Below the pieces are notes generated by a model, which was not told where the DNA came from, did not search any database, and saw only the letters and a list, made by a program, of their open reading frames with translations. Shown one piece after another: positions 47,962 to 57,559 of a DNA stretch of 64,000 nucleotides. The translations under genes were made by a program, and so were the position numbers. Each line of letters starts with the position of its first letter. Positions within the stretch are counted from its first letter, which is position 1. This stretch comes from Type-B symbiont of Plautia stali (GTDB lineage: Bacteria; Pseudomonadota; Gammaproteobacteria; Enterobacterales; Enterobacteriaceae), in NCBI GenBank assembly GCA_001485295.1, contig BBOA01000010.1, forward strand, positions 23,369-87,368. The letters are read 5' to 3'.

Positions 47962-48220
47962 TGTTCATACTCGCAATCAGCTCACCAACATTTTCAAAAC
48001 CTGGCCGCCCTTGTGCCATCAGTTCTTCGGTTTGGCGGATGGATTCACGCAAACGAGCTGATGGTTTACGGGTAATTTCAAATGGCAACCCTTCATTACG
48101 GACAACATTTTCAGCAAACAACCGCAATGCGGCGCTAACAGACAACCCGCAATCTTGCAGGATAGTTTCAAATTGGCTTTTAAGAACATCATCAACACGA
48201 GTACGAATATACGTTTCCAT
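47948..48220 (-). CDS. RelB/DinJ-family antitoxin
   Basis: 90 residues. A ribbon-helix-helix DNA-binding start (YIRTRVDDVLKSQFETILQD, then CGLSVSAALRLFAENVV) and a C-terminal toxin-neutralising tail (RPGFENVGELIASMNNGEQ). First gene of the pair, so antitoxin is made before toxin. It should bind the palindrome at 48257-48277 with the toxin to repress the operon. Intact. Confidence 0.9.
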   Translation of the reverse strand: METYIRTRVDDVLKSQFETILQDCGLSVSAALRLFAENVVRNEGLPFEITRKPSARLRESIRQTEELMAQGRPGFENVGELIASMNNGEQ

Positions 48221-48256
48221 CTCATCACCTCATTAATCAAACATTGCTGTTATTAA

Positions 48257-48277
48257 TGTAGTCTATAACGGACTACA
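48257..48277 (-). promoter_or_regulatory. Toxin-antitoxin operator
   Basis: A 21-base palindrome with perfect 7-base arms TGTAGTC and GACTACA around TATAACG lies 36 bases upstream of the antitoxin ATG. RelB/DinJ proteins autoregulate through such sites; the position and symmetry fit. Confidence 0.7.
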
Positions 48278-48289
48278 AAACAAGGTGCA

Positions 48290-49008
48290 TATTTCCCAGC
48301 TAGCGTGAGTTTTCGTTCCACTGAGGAGCTGGAATTTATGCGCGTTAGCGCATGTAAGGCGGCAAGATAAAATGACAGGTAGCACCGAGGGTTAGCCGCC
48401 GATACCAGTGAGTGATCGAAAGGGATCGCCTATCCTTCCCTTCACCCTGCAAAGCGATAACCCGCTAAACGCGGTTCAGAGGCTTCTGTGCGCGGTCGGA
48501 GTGGTCACAACAAGGCGAAGCCGCAGTTGGGGCGTATCTCCGCGTTAGCGGGTCGTGAGAGCCGCTTACGAGCGTGTATGTACAGGCTATCAACGACTCT
48601 TGCTGACGCATCCGGCTTGGCCGGGTTTGTCCAATCCCTCGATGGCTAACAGGCTAGCTGTTAGCCGTCTCACGATTCCGTTCTAAATGCCCCTTGCTTT
48701 AGCGTGGGGAGCTACTTTTGAGGCGCAAGCGCCGATGCTGTTCGGTTATCCACTTTTTAAAGGGGATATCAAAGAGCGTTTTGGAATCAAATAAGATCTT
48801 CCCGTTAAATTTCACCGCTCGCCGCAGTCTCTGGCTGAGGCGTACCGCAGAAGCGTAGCGACGAGGAACGAACAGCCAGAGCAAGGAAGCGGAAAAGCGT
48901 CCGTTGTTACAGGAAGCACGGTCATAATATTGCCTAAAAAGCGCACGATGATGACAAATACAGGAGTCTGATGGAGATGTGCGAATTATCCCTTCGTTGC
49001 TGTCAGTG
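48290..49008. other. Non-coding replicon-associated region
   Basis: No supported gene. The open frame on the minus strand at 48699-49094 has a non-protein-like composition and no ribosome-binding site. The DNA holds several short palindromes (GCGCGTTAGCGC, GGCTAACAGGCTAGCTGTTAGCC at 48643-48665) of the kind found beside RPA-type plasmid origins. Confidence 0.45.
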
Positions 49009-49199
49009 TTATCCACAGCTTCAGGGGGTAAAACCGCGGTTAATAGATCAGTTATGTATGAGTTAAAATAGTTAAAGGAAAAAAATAAACTCAAGCATAT
49101 GATAATTATATCTAAATTAGATTATTTTGTTTTTAAATGTCGATAATTGGTTTTTAAATGTCGATATTTTTTCTGCTTACAGCGGTTTTTAAATGTCGA
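49009..49199. other. oriV2: Second origin: DnaA box plus iterons
   Basis: A perfect DnaA box TTATCCACA lies at 49009-49017, an AT-rich stretch at 49060-49130, and three copies of the 15-mer GTTTTTAAATGTCGA start at 49129, 49150 and 49185 (the first two 21 bases apart). Iterons of this type precede RPA-family repA genes, as here. A second, independent replication origin. Confidence 0.75.
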
Positions 49200-49274
49200 A
49201 TGTCGAGTCAGTAAGGTGTTAGCAGCAGCTTACTGACTCTAACCAGCAATCCTAACTTAGATAGAATTGAGGCT

Positions 49275-50005
49275 ATGGTCGATCATACTGACAAAACGAG
49301 AGCGCGCAACTTGAAAACCTTACGTCCCCATAAACACGAGCTAGATTTTTTCATCGCTGATGAAGTTGAGCTATCCAGTTTTCGTGATGAAATGGCTACG
49401 ATGGAACACCCTTTTTTTTTGCTTTGAAAGGTGGTGATACAAAAATTAGGGAGTATAGAAATGGCAATACTAGTATTACTGTGAAACCGACAGCAGATGG
49501 TATAGCAACGGTTTTTGATAAAGATGTCTGGATTTATGCGATATCTAAGTTACAAGAAGCTATAAATAAAGGTGAGATGATAAGTAGAACTATCTGTTTT
49601 ACGCCCTATGATTTTTTTGTCACAACAAATAGAGCAAAAAGTGGTAGAGCGTATAATGATTTGGAAAAAGCATTAGATAGACTATCAGGGACAAGAATAA
49701 CAACAAACATTATCTATTCTGAGGCGAAACAAGAATCCACTGGATTCGGATTAATTGATAGCTGGCGTATAGTAGAAGAAAAGAAAGGAAAGCTGGATGT
49801 TGGCATGGTGGAAGTGACGCTACCTGACTGGTTATATCAGGCATTGGAAAAGAAAAAAATGCTGAAAATCAGCCAAGATTACTTCCGTATTCGCAAAGCC
49901 ATTGATCGACGTATCTATGAGATTGCCCGTAAACACTGTGGGAATCAGGGAGAGTTCACTATCTCTCTTGAAAAGTTGCATATGAAATCCGGAAGTTCTG
50001 CCCTG
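49275..50005 (+). pseudogene. repA2: RPA-family replication initiator RepA, truncated
   Basis: Initiator of the RPA (replication initiator protein A) family: HKHELDFFIADEVELSSFRD, MATMEHPFF, then ALKGGDTKIREYRNGNTSIT, KDVWIYAISKLQEAI, GRAYNDLEKALDRLSGTRIT and RKAIDRRIYEIARKHCG. A run of nine T at 49412-49420 puts the first ~48 codons out of frame (seven would be in frame). The 3' end stops matching at about 50005 within EKLHMKSGS, where it is joined to urea-transporter DNA, losing about the last 80 residues. Dead replicon. Confidence 0.85.
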
Positions 50006-50682
50006 CTAAATCAGTCTCCAATGCTGCCGTTCTGCCTCGCTCGCGGCGCGCGCGGCAGCGAAGGAGAACAGCTGGCGCCGGGCGGTCTGCCGATCGGCTC
50101 TGAGCTGCGCTGGCCAGTTCCGGCAACGGCGACCGGTTATTCAATGTCGGAATGGCCTTGCCGGCCCTGCAGAAAGCCCATGTAGTACTCGACCACCATC
50201 GTAGTCGTTTTCCGCATCCGTCATGCCGGCGGCGGGTTCGTCGAGCAGCAGCTTAAGCCCCTCGTTGATGCGATCCTGCTGCTCGCCGCTCAGCCGCGCC
50301 CGCAGGCAGGTCCAGACGGATTTATCGTTTTTCAGCGCGATCGCCAGATTGTCGAACACCGTGGGTTTCTGAAACTTGCGGACACCGGGGAGAGCCGGTT
50401 GAAGCTTGAGGCCGTTGTCCTGATCGTAAATCTCCCATCCGCTGTCCAGCCGGGTTTTGCCGGTGATAATATCCATCAGCGGGGTTTTACAGGCGCCTTT
50501 GGGACCCGATCACGCAGCGCAATTCCCCGACGCCGATGTTCAGCGAGAGATCGGTCAGCGTGTGAAAGCCGTCAAAGGAGACGTTGATCTTCTCAAGCTG
50601 CAGCACCGGATCGGTCTGATGATGATGGCGATCTGCCGGATAGGGTTGGGTAAACAAGTGATCACTCATCACGCCTCCGGCG
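50006..50682 (-). pseudogene. urtD: Urea ABC ATPase UrtD, broken
   Basis: From ATG near 50680: PADRHHHQTDPVLQLEKINV, SFDGFHTLTDLSLNIGVGEL, then a damaged P-loop (CVIGSQRRL replaces GPNGAGKTT), MDIITGKTR in a shifted frame, FQKPTVFDNLAIALKNDKSV, ARLSGEQQDRINEGLKLL and LLDEPAAGMTDAE (Walker B). The signature LSGGQ region between them is deleted. Sequence below 50140 is unassigned and abuts the repA2 remnant. Confidence 0.8.
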
Positions 50683-50945
50683 CAGTAGGCTAATTACGCC
50701 ATGTGGCAGGAACAGCGTGACCAGAATAAACATCACTCCCAAGAAGAAAAGCCAGTATTCCCGGAACGCCACGGTAAACTAGCTCTTGGCGCCGTTGACG
50801 ATGGCCGCGCCCAACAGCGGGCCGACTAGATACATGCCCATGGTATCGCCAGCGGATGCGCAGCAGGCTGCAGAGCGCAAAACGGCAGCGCCAGCCAGGG
50901 TGCTTTCCGCGCGAGGGGTAAGGTAACTGGCTGCGTCATTAGGCG
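50667..50945 (-). pseudogene. urtC: Urea ABC permease UrtC, ends only
   Basis: The N-terminal 30 residues (MTQPVTLPLARKAPWLALPF) are joined, after deletion of about 280 residues, to the C-terminus: GPLLGAAIVNGAKS(TAG)FTV, AFREYWLFFLGVMFILVTLF, LPHG..LLRRRRDE. The stop overlaps the urtD start, the usual layout. Confidence 0.75.
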
Positions 50946-51560
50946 ATGATCCTCCCTTTAAAGGCGAACAGCCCTTGCAGACGTTTCTGGATAAAAAGCA
51001 CAATCAGCACGAGGTTAGAATTTTGCCCAGCACTGCGCCGGTCTGCGGCTCCAGCACTTTATTAAGGATGCCGAGACCAAAGGCGCCACCACCGTTCCCG
51101 CCAGCATATCGACGCGCCCGGTCGGCATGCGCAGCAGTCCGCCATCGCGCGGTTCTGGCTTACGGCGCGCGGGTTTTATTCAGCAGCAGCTAAATGAGCG
51201 TCAGCACCGCCACCATGAATAGGATCAACGCGATACAGTTGTAGGGCAGCAGCTGCAGGCTCGCCGGGTTCGCCACTTCGAGGTTCTGCGCGCCGAACAG
51301 CATACATACGAGCTGGATTAGCATCAGGCTAATGCCCCAAAGTCGCCAGCAGCATACCCATCGCGGCGGTGACAACAAACGCCACATAGAGCAGAGCGAC
51401 AGCTTAGTAAAGGCTTGGCCCAGCAGATCGCCCCACATCAGACGCTGCTTAATCTGTTTCAGGCTGCTGACGGCGGCGGTGCGCACCTCGAGCGCCGGTT
51501 CGCTCGCCAGCCGCTGTTCAATCAACGGCAGCTGCACGTCGCTGCTGATCAATTGGTGGG
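50945..51560 (-). pseudogene. urtB: Urea ABC permease UrtB, broken
   Basis: Contains the UrtB N-terminal extension (QLPLIEQRLASEPALEVRTA, AVSSLKQIKQRLMWGDLLGQ) and core pieces (LMLIQLVCMLFGAQNLEVAN, QLLPYNCIALILFMVAVL, LLLNKTRAP), then short scraps of the C-terminal half and the family end VLIVLFIQKRLQGLFAFKGR. About 150 residues are deleted and several frame changes occur. Confidence 0.8.
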
Positions 51561-51565
51561 CGGCG

Positions 51566-51897
51566 TGCTTACTGCGTTGATTTCACCGGATGATCGGGCT
51601 TCTTATCGCTGCCGGGAAGGTAGGGGCTCCAAGGCTGTGTGCGCACCGGCTGTTCCGTCTGCCAGACCACGTTGAACTGACCATTCTCTTCCACCTCTTC
51701 CACCTCGCCGATCATTACTGGCTTATACAGATTGTCGTTGGTCTGGTCCATGGTAAGGGTAAGGCCGTTCGGCACCTTGAAGGTTTAACCGGCCATCGCC
51801 GCGCGCACTTTGTCGACGTCGGTGGTGACCGCTTTCTCGACCGCCTGCGCCCACATATCCAACCCGACCTAGGTCGCTTCCGTTCGCGCTGCCGCCA
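51566..51897 (-). pseudogene. urtA: Urea-binding protein UrtA, C-terminal fragment
   Basis: Last ~105 residues of UrtA: (TAG)VGLDMWAQAVEKAVTTDVDK, VRAAMAG(TAA)TFKVPNGLTL, NDNLYKPVMIGEVEEVEENG, then FNVVWQTEQPVRTQPWSPYL. Everything upstream is replaced by the 3' end of urea carboxylase with no gap, so a deletion removed most of urtA and any genes that once lay between. Confidence 0.85.
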
Positions 51898-54800
51898 TCA
51901 TTCTAGCCAGAGCAGGGCGTCGCCAGGGCTGACCGGGCGCCCCACCTGACAGGCGATGCGGGCGACTTTGCCGTCCTGCGGCGAGACGATCGCCAGCTCC
52001 ATCTTCATCGCTTCGACGACGATCAGCGTCTCGCCTGCCCTTACGCTATCGCCCGGCGCCGCTAGGATTTTCCAGATATTACCGTTCATATCCGCGCGCA
52101 CCGCCAGCCCTCGCTCCTCTGATACGGCGTCAGGCACGGGCGGCGCGCTCTGATCTTCCTGCGCCCACAGCGCGACCTCACGCTCGAACGCGGCGGCCTG
52201 ACGCTGGCGGAAGTCGGCGATCTCATTGGCGTTTTCTACTAGGAAGCGCTGGTGCGCGACGAAATCGAACAGCGTCTCTTCGATACGGATGGCGGCGCGC
52301 CCCTCGCGGAAGTCGTCGCGCAGCTGCGTCAGCTCCGCTTCGCTGACCGGATAGAAGCGCACTTGGTCGAAGAAGCGCATCAGCCAAGGCTGATGCGCCG
52401 CGAACTGGCTGTTCTTCAGGAACTTGTTCCAGATCGGCAGCGTGCGTCCCACCAGCTGATAGCCGCCCGGCGAATCCATGCCGTAGATACACATATACAT
52501 GCCGCCGATGCCGACTGTGCCTTCGGCGGTAAAGGTGCGCGCTGGGCTGTATTTAGAGCTGAGCAGGCGATGCCGCGGATCGACCGGCACGGCGCACGGC
52601 GCGCCGAGATAGACATCGCCGAGGCCGAGGATCAGGTAGCTAGCCTCGAACAGGGTGTCGCGCACCGCCTCGCGGCTCGACAACCCGTTGATACGCTGGA
52701 TAAAATCGACGTTGTTTGGCAGCCACGGCGCGCTGGCGCGAACCGTTTCTTTGTAGCGTTCCACCGCGCCGAGGGTGGCGCTGTCCTCAAACGTCATCGG
52801 CAGCCAGACGATACGCGACGGCACCTGCAGCTGGTTGACGTCGCCGAGATCCGCCTCCAGCTCTAGCAGCCAGTGCATCAGCTGTTGCTGACTGAGGATC
52901 AGGCTGTCGTAGCGCACCTGTAGCGAACGGACGCCCGGCGACAGCTCTTCGACGCCCGGAATCGCGCGCTCGCGCAGCACCTGCATCAGCAGGTGCACGC
53001 GCAGGCGCTGCGCCAGATCTAGCACGTTATCGCCATATTCTATCAGCACATATTTGTCACCCGCTTGGCGATAACACGCCGCCGGCGTGGTGGCCGTCGC
53101 CGGCAGCGCCGCCAGCAGCGTCGCGGAACCGATGGCACTCGCCGCAAGCGAGGGCACGGCGAAGGTGGGGGCGTGGGCGCTGCGCAGTGTCTCAATGCTG
53201 TGCACCTGTGCTTTTTCCAGCGCAACCGCTTCGTCCGCGCTGATGGGATGGAAACGGATGCGATCGCCGGGTTTTACTTGGCCCACTTTCCACAGCTCCG
53301 CTTTCGCAATCGTCACCGGACAAACGAAGCCGCCAAGGCTCGGGCCGTCATGGGTCAGGATCACTGGAAAATCGCCGGTGAAGTTTACCGCGCCGATGGC
53401 GTATTCGCAGTCGTGTACGTTAGAGGGATGCAGGCCCGCTTCGCCGCCGTTGACACGCGTCCAGCTCGGTTTCGGCCCAACGAGGCGGACGCCAAGACGG
53501 TTGGAGTTGTAGTGCACCTGCCAGTCGCTGGCGAAGAACTCGTCAATGGCCGCTTGGGTAAAGAAGTCGGGCGCACCATGCGGCCCATAGAGCACGGCAA
53601 TACGCCACTCGGTGCCGTAGCGCGGCACCAGCGCGCGATCCAGCGCTTCAGGGGCGCTGACCGGCGCAGGCGTGGCGCAGGCCGCCAGTGCGGGCTGGGA
53701 GATCGGCAACATATCGGCCACGCGCAGCGTGCGGCCAGCGTGGCCGCCAAACTGGCCGAGCGAGAAGGTGGCGCGGCTGCCAAGGTATTCCGGCACGTCG
53801 AGGCCGTTGCGCACCGCCAGATAAGCACGGCAGCCGGTCTGCGCCCGGCCCAGCGTCAGGGTTTGCCCCGTGCGCACGGCGATCGGCTGCCAGCAGGCGA
53901 CAGCTTCGCCGTCCAGATCCGCCGCGCAGTCCGCTCCGGTCAGAGCAATAATCGCGTCGCAGTGGAAGTGCAGCGTCGGACCCTGCAATGTAAACTCTAG
54001 CCCGGCGGCGCTGGCGTGATTGCCGACAATGCGGTTCGCTAGGCGAAAGGCGAAATCGTCTATAGGACCTGACGGCGGTACGCCGATATCCCAGTAGCCG
54101 AGGCGGCCTGGATAGTCCTGAACGCTGCTGAAGGTGCCAGGCTGCAGCACCTCGATCACACTGGCGGCGGGAGTAAAGGCATCGAGAAAGCGCGTCCATA
54201 CTTCGCCGCGGCGAAACGCGTCGGTGGCGACGATCTGCCGTAAATAGTCGAGGTTGGCGGCGATGCCGTGTAGCTGAGTCGCATCGAGTGCCTGCTGCAG
54301 CTTCGCGATCGCCGCGTCGCGCGTTTCGGCATGGACGATGAGCTTGGCGATCATCGGATCGTAAAAGGTGGAAACCTCAGCGCCGGTGTCGATGCCGCTG
54401 TCAACGCGCACGCCCTCCGGGAACACAACGCTGGTCAGCACGCCGGGACTGGGCTGAAAGTTTTTCAGTGGGTCTTCGGCATAGAGCCGCACTTCAAGGG
54501 ATGCGCCTTCCGGCGCCCGCTGTAGACGCGCCCAGTCAAGGGCCTCGTCCGAAGCTACTTTCAGCATGCACTCCACCAGATCGAGGCCGGTTACGCACTC
54601 GGTTACCGGATGTTCCACCTGCAGTCGGGTATTGACCTCAAGGAAGTAGAACGCCTCCTGATCAGCATCGTAGATATATTCCACCGTGCCTACGCTGCGG
54701 TAGTTCACCCGCTCGCCGAGCCGCACGGCCGAGGCCAGCAGCGCCGCGCGCGTCGTGGGCGGCAAGTTCGGCGCAGGGGTCTCTTCCACCACTTTCTGAT

Positions 54801-55500
54801 TACGGCGCTGCAGCGAGCAGTCGCGTTCGCCCAGCGCGATCACCTTGCCATTGCCGTCGCCGAATATCTGCACCTCAACGTGGCGCGCGCGATCGATGCA
54901 GCGTTCGAGAAATACGCCCGCATCGCTAAAAAACTGCTCGCTGAGGCGGCGCACGCTCTCCCAAGCGCTGCGCAGCGCCTGGGCGTCCGCGCAGCGCGTC
55001 AGGCCGATACCGCCGCCGCCCGCGGTGCTTTTCAGCATCACCGGATAGCCGATTTGCGCTGCGGCGTGCAGGGCATCGCCTAGGGAGTCGAGCAGCGACG
55101 TGCCGGGCGTCATAGGGATGCCGGCGTCGGCGGCCAGCGCGCGCGCGCGGTGCTTCAGACCAAACTCACCGATCTGCTGCGCTGTCGGGCCGACAAACAC
55201 GATACCCGCCTGCTCGCAGGCGTCGGCGAAGGCGATGCTTTCCGACAAAAAGCCGTAGCCCGGCCAGATAGCCTGCGCGCCGGTTTCCCGGGCGGCGGCA
55301 AGCACTTTGTCGATGCGCAAATAGCTGTCGCTTGCCTTATCGCCGCCGAGTGCAATCGCAATGTCCGCCTCTTTAATGTGGCACGCATTGCGGTCGGCGT
55401 CTGAATAGATGGCGACGCTGGTGACGCCGAGGCGCTTCAGGGTACGGATAGCGCGGCAGGCGATCTCGCCGCGGTTGGCAATCAGAACGGTGCTGAACAT
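51898..55500 (-). CDS. uca: Urea carboxylase
   Basis: A 1200-residue biotin enzyme making allophanate from urea, bicarbonate and ATP (or carboxyguanidine from guanidine in some homologues). Order of domains: biotin carboxylase from MFSTVLIANRGEIACRAIRT to about 450 with the glycine-rich ATP loop (KSTAGGGGIGL) and EVNTRLQVEHPVTE; KipA/KipI-like allophanate-synthase carboxyltransferase from about 465 (GTFSSVQDYPGRLGYWDIGV) to about 1070; C-terminal biotinyl domain with EAMKMEL, biotin on Lys1166. The start lies 2 bases after the atzF stop, so the two are co-translated. Intact over 3.6 kb in a strongly decayed setting, which implies selection. Confidence 0.95.
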   Translation of the reverse strand: MFSTVLIANRGEIACRAIRTLKRLGVTSVAIYSDADRNACHIKEADIAIALGGDKASDSYLRIDKVLAAARETGAQAIWPGYGFLSESIAFADACEQAGIVFVGPTAQQIGEFGLKHRARALAADAGIPMTPGTSLLDSLGDALHAAAQIGYPVMLKSTAGGGGIGLTRCADAQALRSAWESVRRLSEQFFSDAGVFLERCIDRARHVEVQIFGDGNGKVIALGERDCSLQRRNQKVVEETPAPNLPPTTRAALLASAVRLGERVNYRSVGTVEYIYDADQEAFYFLEVNTRLQVEHPVTECVTGLDLVECMLKVASDEALDWARLQRAPEGASLEVRLYAEDPLKNFQPSPGVLTSVVFPEGVRVDSGIDTGAEVSTFYDPMIAKLIVHAETRDAAIAKLQQALDATQLHGIAANLDYLRQIVATDAFRRGEVWTRFLDAFTPAASVIEVLQPGTFSSVQDYPGRLGYWDIGVPPSGPIDDFAFRLANRIVGNHASAAGLEFTLQGPTLHFHCDAIIALTGADCAADLDGEAVACWQPIAVRTGQTLTLGRAQTGCRAYLAVRNGLDVPEYLGSRATFSLGQFGGHAGRTLRVADMLPISQPALAACATPAPVSAPEALDRALVPRYGTEWRIAVLYGPHGAPDFFTQAAIDEFFASDWQVHYNSNRLGVRLVGPKPSWTRVNGGEAGLHPSNVHDCEYAIGAVNFTGDFPVILTHDGPSLGGFVCPVTIAKAELWKVGQVKPGDRIRFHPISADEAVALEKAQVHSIETLRSAHAPTFAVPSLAASAIGSATLLAALPATATTPAACYRQAGDKYVLIEYGDNVLDLAQRLRVHLLMQVLRERAIPGVEELSPGVRSLQVRYDSLILSQQQLMHWLLELEADLGDVNQLQVPSRIVWLPMTFEDSATLGAVERYKETVRASAPWLPNNVDFIQRINGLSSREAVRDTLFEASYLILGLGDVYLGAPCAVPVDPRHRLLSSKYSPARTFTAEGTVGIGGMYMCIYGMDSPGGYQLVGRTLPIWNKFLKNSQFAAHQPWLMRFFDQVRFYPVSEAELTQLRDDFREGRAAIRIEETLFDFVAHQRFLVENANEIADFRQRQAAAFEREVALWAQEDQSAPPVPDAVSEERGLAVRADMNGNIWKILAAPGDSVRAGETLIVVEAMKMELAIVSPQDGKVARIACQVGRPVSPGDALLWLE

Positions 55501-55502
55501 GG

Positions 55503-57299
55503 TTATTGATCCTCCTGTGAGGCCAGCCAGCTGCGCCAGCCGCCGAATTCAGTGATCTCCAGCGCCTGTGACAGCGCCGCCGGTTCGCAGATAAAGCCCT
55601 TCACGCTGCGTCCGTCCGCCAGCGTCAGCGAGCCGATGCCGAGCGGTGCGGGGATCTCCGCGACAAACTCGCCGAAGCGCGCCAGCGGGATATCCCACAG
55701 CTCAACCGTAATGGCGGCGCCGTGTTCGTCGCGCAGCAGCCCCGGTTTTTTCGTTGGGCCGTCAAGCAGAGCGAACAGGCGGTAGCAGCTGGCTGTTTGC
55801 GTCTGTTCAACCAGCACCGCGCGACGGGTAGTGAGCTGAAAATTGAGCGGCATGCCGGTCAGGTGTGCGCCGACCAACGCCACGCGCACGTGATCGGCGG
55901 AAACGGGCAGCGCGTCAGACTGTGCAGGGCAAGGCTTGCCGGTCGCGCCGAGCGGTAATCCCAACTGGGCCTGCCAGCGCAGGCCAAAGGTCACCAGCGC
56001 GCGATCGTGCCAGGCGGGAGCGATCAGCGTAATGCCTGCCGGTAAGCCGTCGGCGCGGAATGGCCCAGGCAGCGCCAGCGCGCTGAGGTCGGCCAGATTG
56101 GTGAAGTTGGTATAGGTACCGAACTGCGAATTGTAGCGCACCGGCTCCTGCTGTATCTCCTCTAGGGTATGGATAGTGGGCGAGGTCGGCACTACCAGCG
56201 CATCGAACGGCTCCAGTTTCCGCTGTATCTGACGCGTCAGCTCGGCGCGCAGGTATTCCGCTTGGTAGGCCTCCACCGCGGTATATTTCAATCCGCTGCT
56301 GACAATGTCGTACACCATCGGATCCATCTCTTGCGGGCGGTTGAGCATTTCGCCGACTGCGACGGTGCGCTCAGCTACCCACGGGCCGTAATAGAGTTGT
56401 TCTGCCAGCTGCTGAAAAGGGGCGAAGTCGATCGGCTGCAGCGTAGCTCTGGCTGTCTGCAGCTGTTCTAGCGCCGCCAGCCAAGCCGCTTCGGCCTGCT
56501 TATCGTTAAAGAATTCCGGTGAAGCGGGAATGGCGAATGTTGGCCGAGCCTTGATACTGGCGGGAACGTTTTTTGGATGGCGACGGGAGTAGGCTTCGTC
56601 TGCGTCATAGCCGACTGCGACGGAGGCGACTGCGAACGCGTCTTCCACAGTGAGCGCGAACACGGAGAGAGTGTCGTTCAGACGGCAGGCGGGCACTACG
56701 CCGCGCGCCGAGAGCCAGCCCTTGGTCGGTTTCAGACCGACGATATTGTTAAACCCGGCCGGAACGCGCCCGGAACCTGCCGTGTCGGTGCCGAGCGAGA
56801 AACCGACCAGCCCGCGCGCTAGCACTGAAGCTGACCCAGAGCTGGAGCCGCCGCTAACATAGCGCGGATCAAAGGTGTTGCTGACGGCGCCATAGGGCGA
56901 TCGGGTGCCGACTAGGCCGGTTGCGTACTGATCCAGATTGGTTTTGCCTATCATCACCGCGCCTGCTGCTTTCAGCTGCGCGACGGCAAAAGCATCCGTC
57001 TCAGCGATACGGGTAAACGCCGGACAGGCGGCGCTGGTGGGTAAGCCGGCAACGTCGATATTGTCTTTTACCGCAAAAGGCACGCCGAATAGCGGCATTG
57101 CCGCGGGGTTGTCTAGATAGCGCACCAGCAGCAGTTTAATTTGCGCCTGTAACTGCGTGGGGGAAATCAGGTAAATCCAGGCGTTATCTTCGGCATGAAT
57201 ATCAGCAAGGTGGGCGCCTAGGATATCGCTTATTTGACGCAGGTTATCATGATAATACGCCTGCCACTCTTTCAGGGTGAAGCCAAAGGTCGAGGCCAT
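55503..57299 (-). CDS. atzF: Allophanate hydrolase
   Basis: 598 residues. The amidase-signature domain carries the catalytic Lys in FAVKDNIDVAG, cis-Ser in GGSSSGSASVLA and nucleophilic Ser in GTDTAGSGRVPAG, splitting allophanate into two ammonia and two bicarbonate; a C-terminal domain of about 130 residues (VALVGAHLTGMPLNFQLTTR) completes AtzF-type proteins. The start at 57299 (MASTFGFTLKEW) is preferred over 57353. First gene of the intact pair; together with urea carboxylase it forms the ATP-dependent, nickel-free urea degradation route. Confidence 0.94.
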   Translation of the reverse strand: MASTFGFTLKEWQAYYHDNLRQISDILGAHLADIHAEDNAWIYLISPTQLQAQIKLLLVRYLDNPAAMPLFGVPFAVKDNIDVAGLPTSAACPAFTRIAETDAFAVAQLKAAGAVMIGKTNLDQYATGLVGTRSPYGAVSNTFDPRYVSGGSSSGSASVLARGLVGFSLGTDTAGSGRVPAGFNNIVGLKPTKGWLSARGVVPACRLNDTLSVFALTVEDAFAVASVAVGYDADEAYSRRHPKNVPASIKARPTFAIPASPEFFNDKQAEAAWLAALEQLQTARATLQPIDFAPFQQLAEQLYYGPWVAERTVAVGEMLNRPQEMDPMVYDIVSSGLKYTAVEAYQAEYLRAELTRQIQRKLEPFDALVVPTSPTIHTLEEIQQEPVRYNSQFGTYTNFTNLADLSALALPGPFRADGLPAGITLIAPAWHDRALVTFGLRWQAQLGLPLGATGKPCPAQSDALPVSADHVRVALVGAHLTGMPLNFQLTTRRAVLVEQTQTASCYRLFALLDGPTKKPGLLRDEHGAAITVELWDIPLARFGEFVAEIPAPLGIGSLTLADGRSVKGFICEPAALSQALEITEFGGWRSWLASQEDQ

Positions 57300-57470
57300 A
57301 GTTAATTCCAGCTGGTATACAAGATGTAGTGCACTTAGCAAAAGCCGTGCCATTAATATAACTTTATGTTTATTAAATATCTTTGTTGTCTAAATGGTTG
57401 ATGAGGGTTAGAATGCAGCATTAAGGTGCAGTTTATGCACCACGGTAAGATAAGTTATTCTTATTAGGTA
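57300..57470 (-). promoter_or_regulatory. Leader of the urea operon with GGTGCA dyad
   Basis: GGTGCA (57425-57430) and TGCACC (57436-57441) form a perfect dyad 126 bases upstream of atzF; AT-rich promoter-like DNA (57355-57400) lies between. A regulator binding there is likely, but its identity is unknown. I do not see a guanidine riboswitch, though this is a by-eye judgment. Confidence 0.4.
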
Positions 57471-57559
57471 AGCTAAAGCGAGGTTATTTGTTTTTTACCT
57501 GAATGAGATATCTGGATGCCATGGCGATGTGTGATAGGAAATGGCGGCTAAGCCGCCAT

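Noticed and set aside
48699..49094. 131-residue minus-strand open frame
   Set aside because: No family, no ribosome-binding site and a composition typical of a shadow frame over replicon non-coding DNA.
53065..54000. 311-residue plus-strand open frame inside urea carboxylase
   Set aside because: Antisense shadow of an intact, well-conserved gene in GC-rich DNA.
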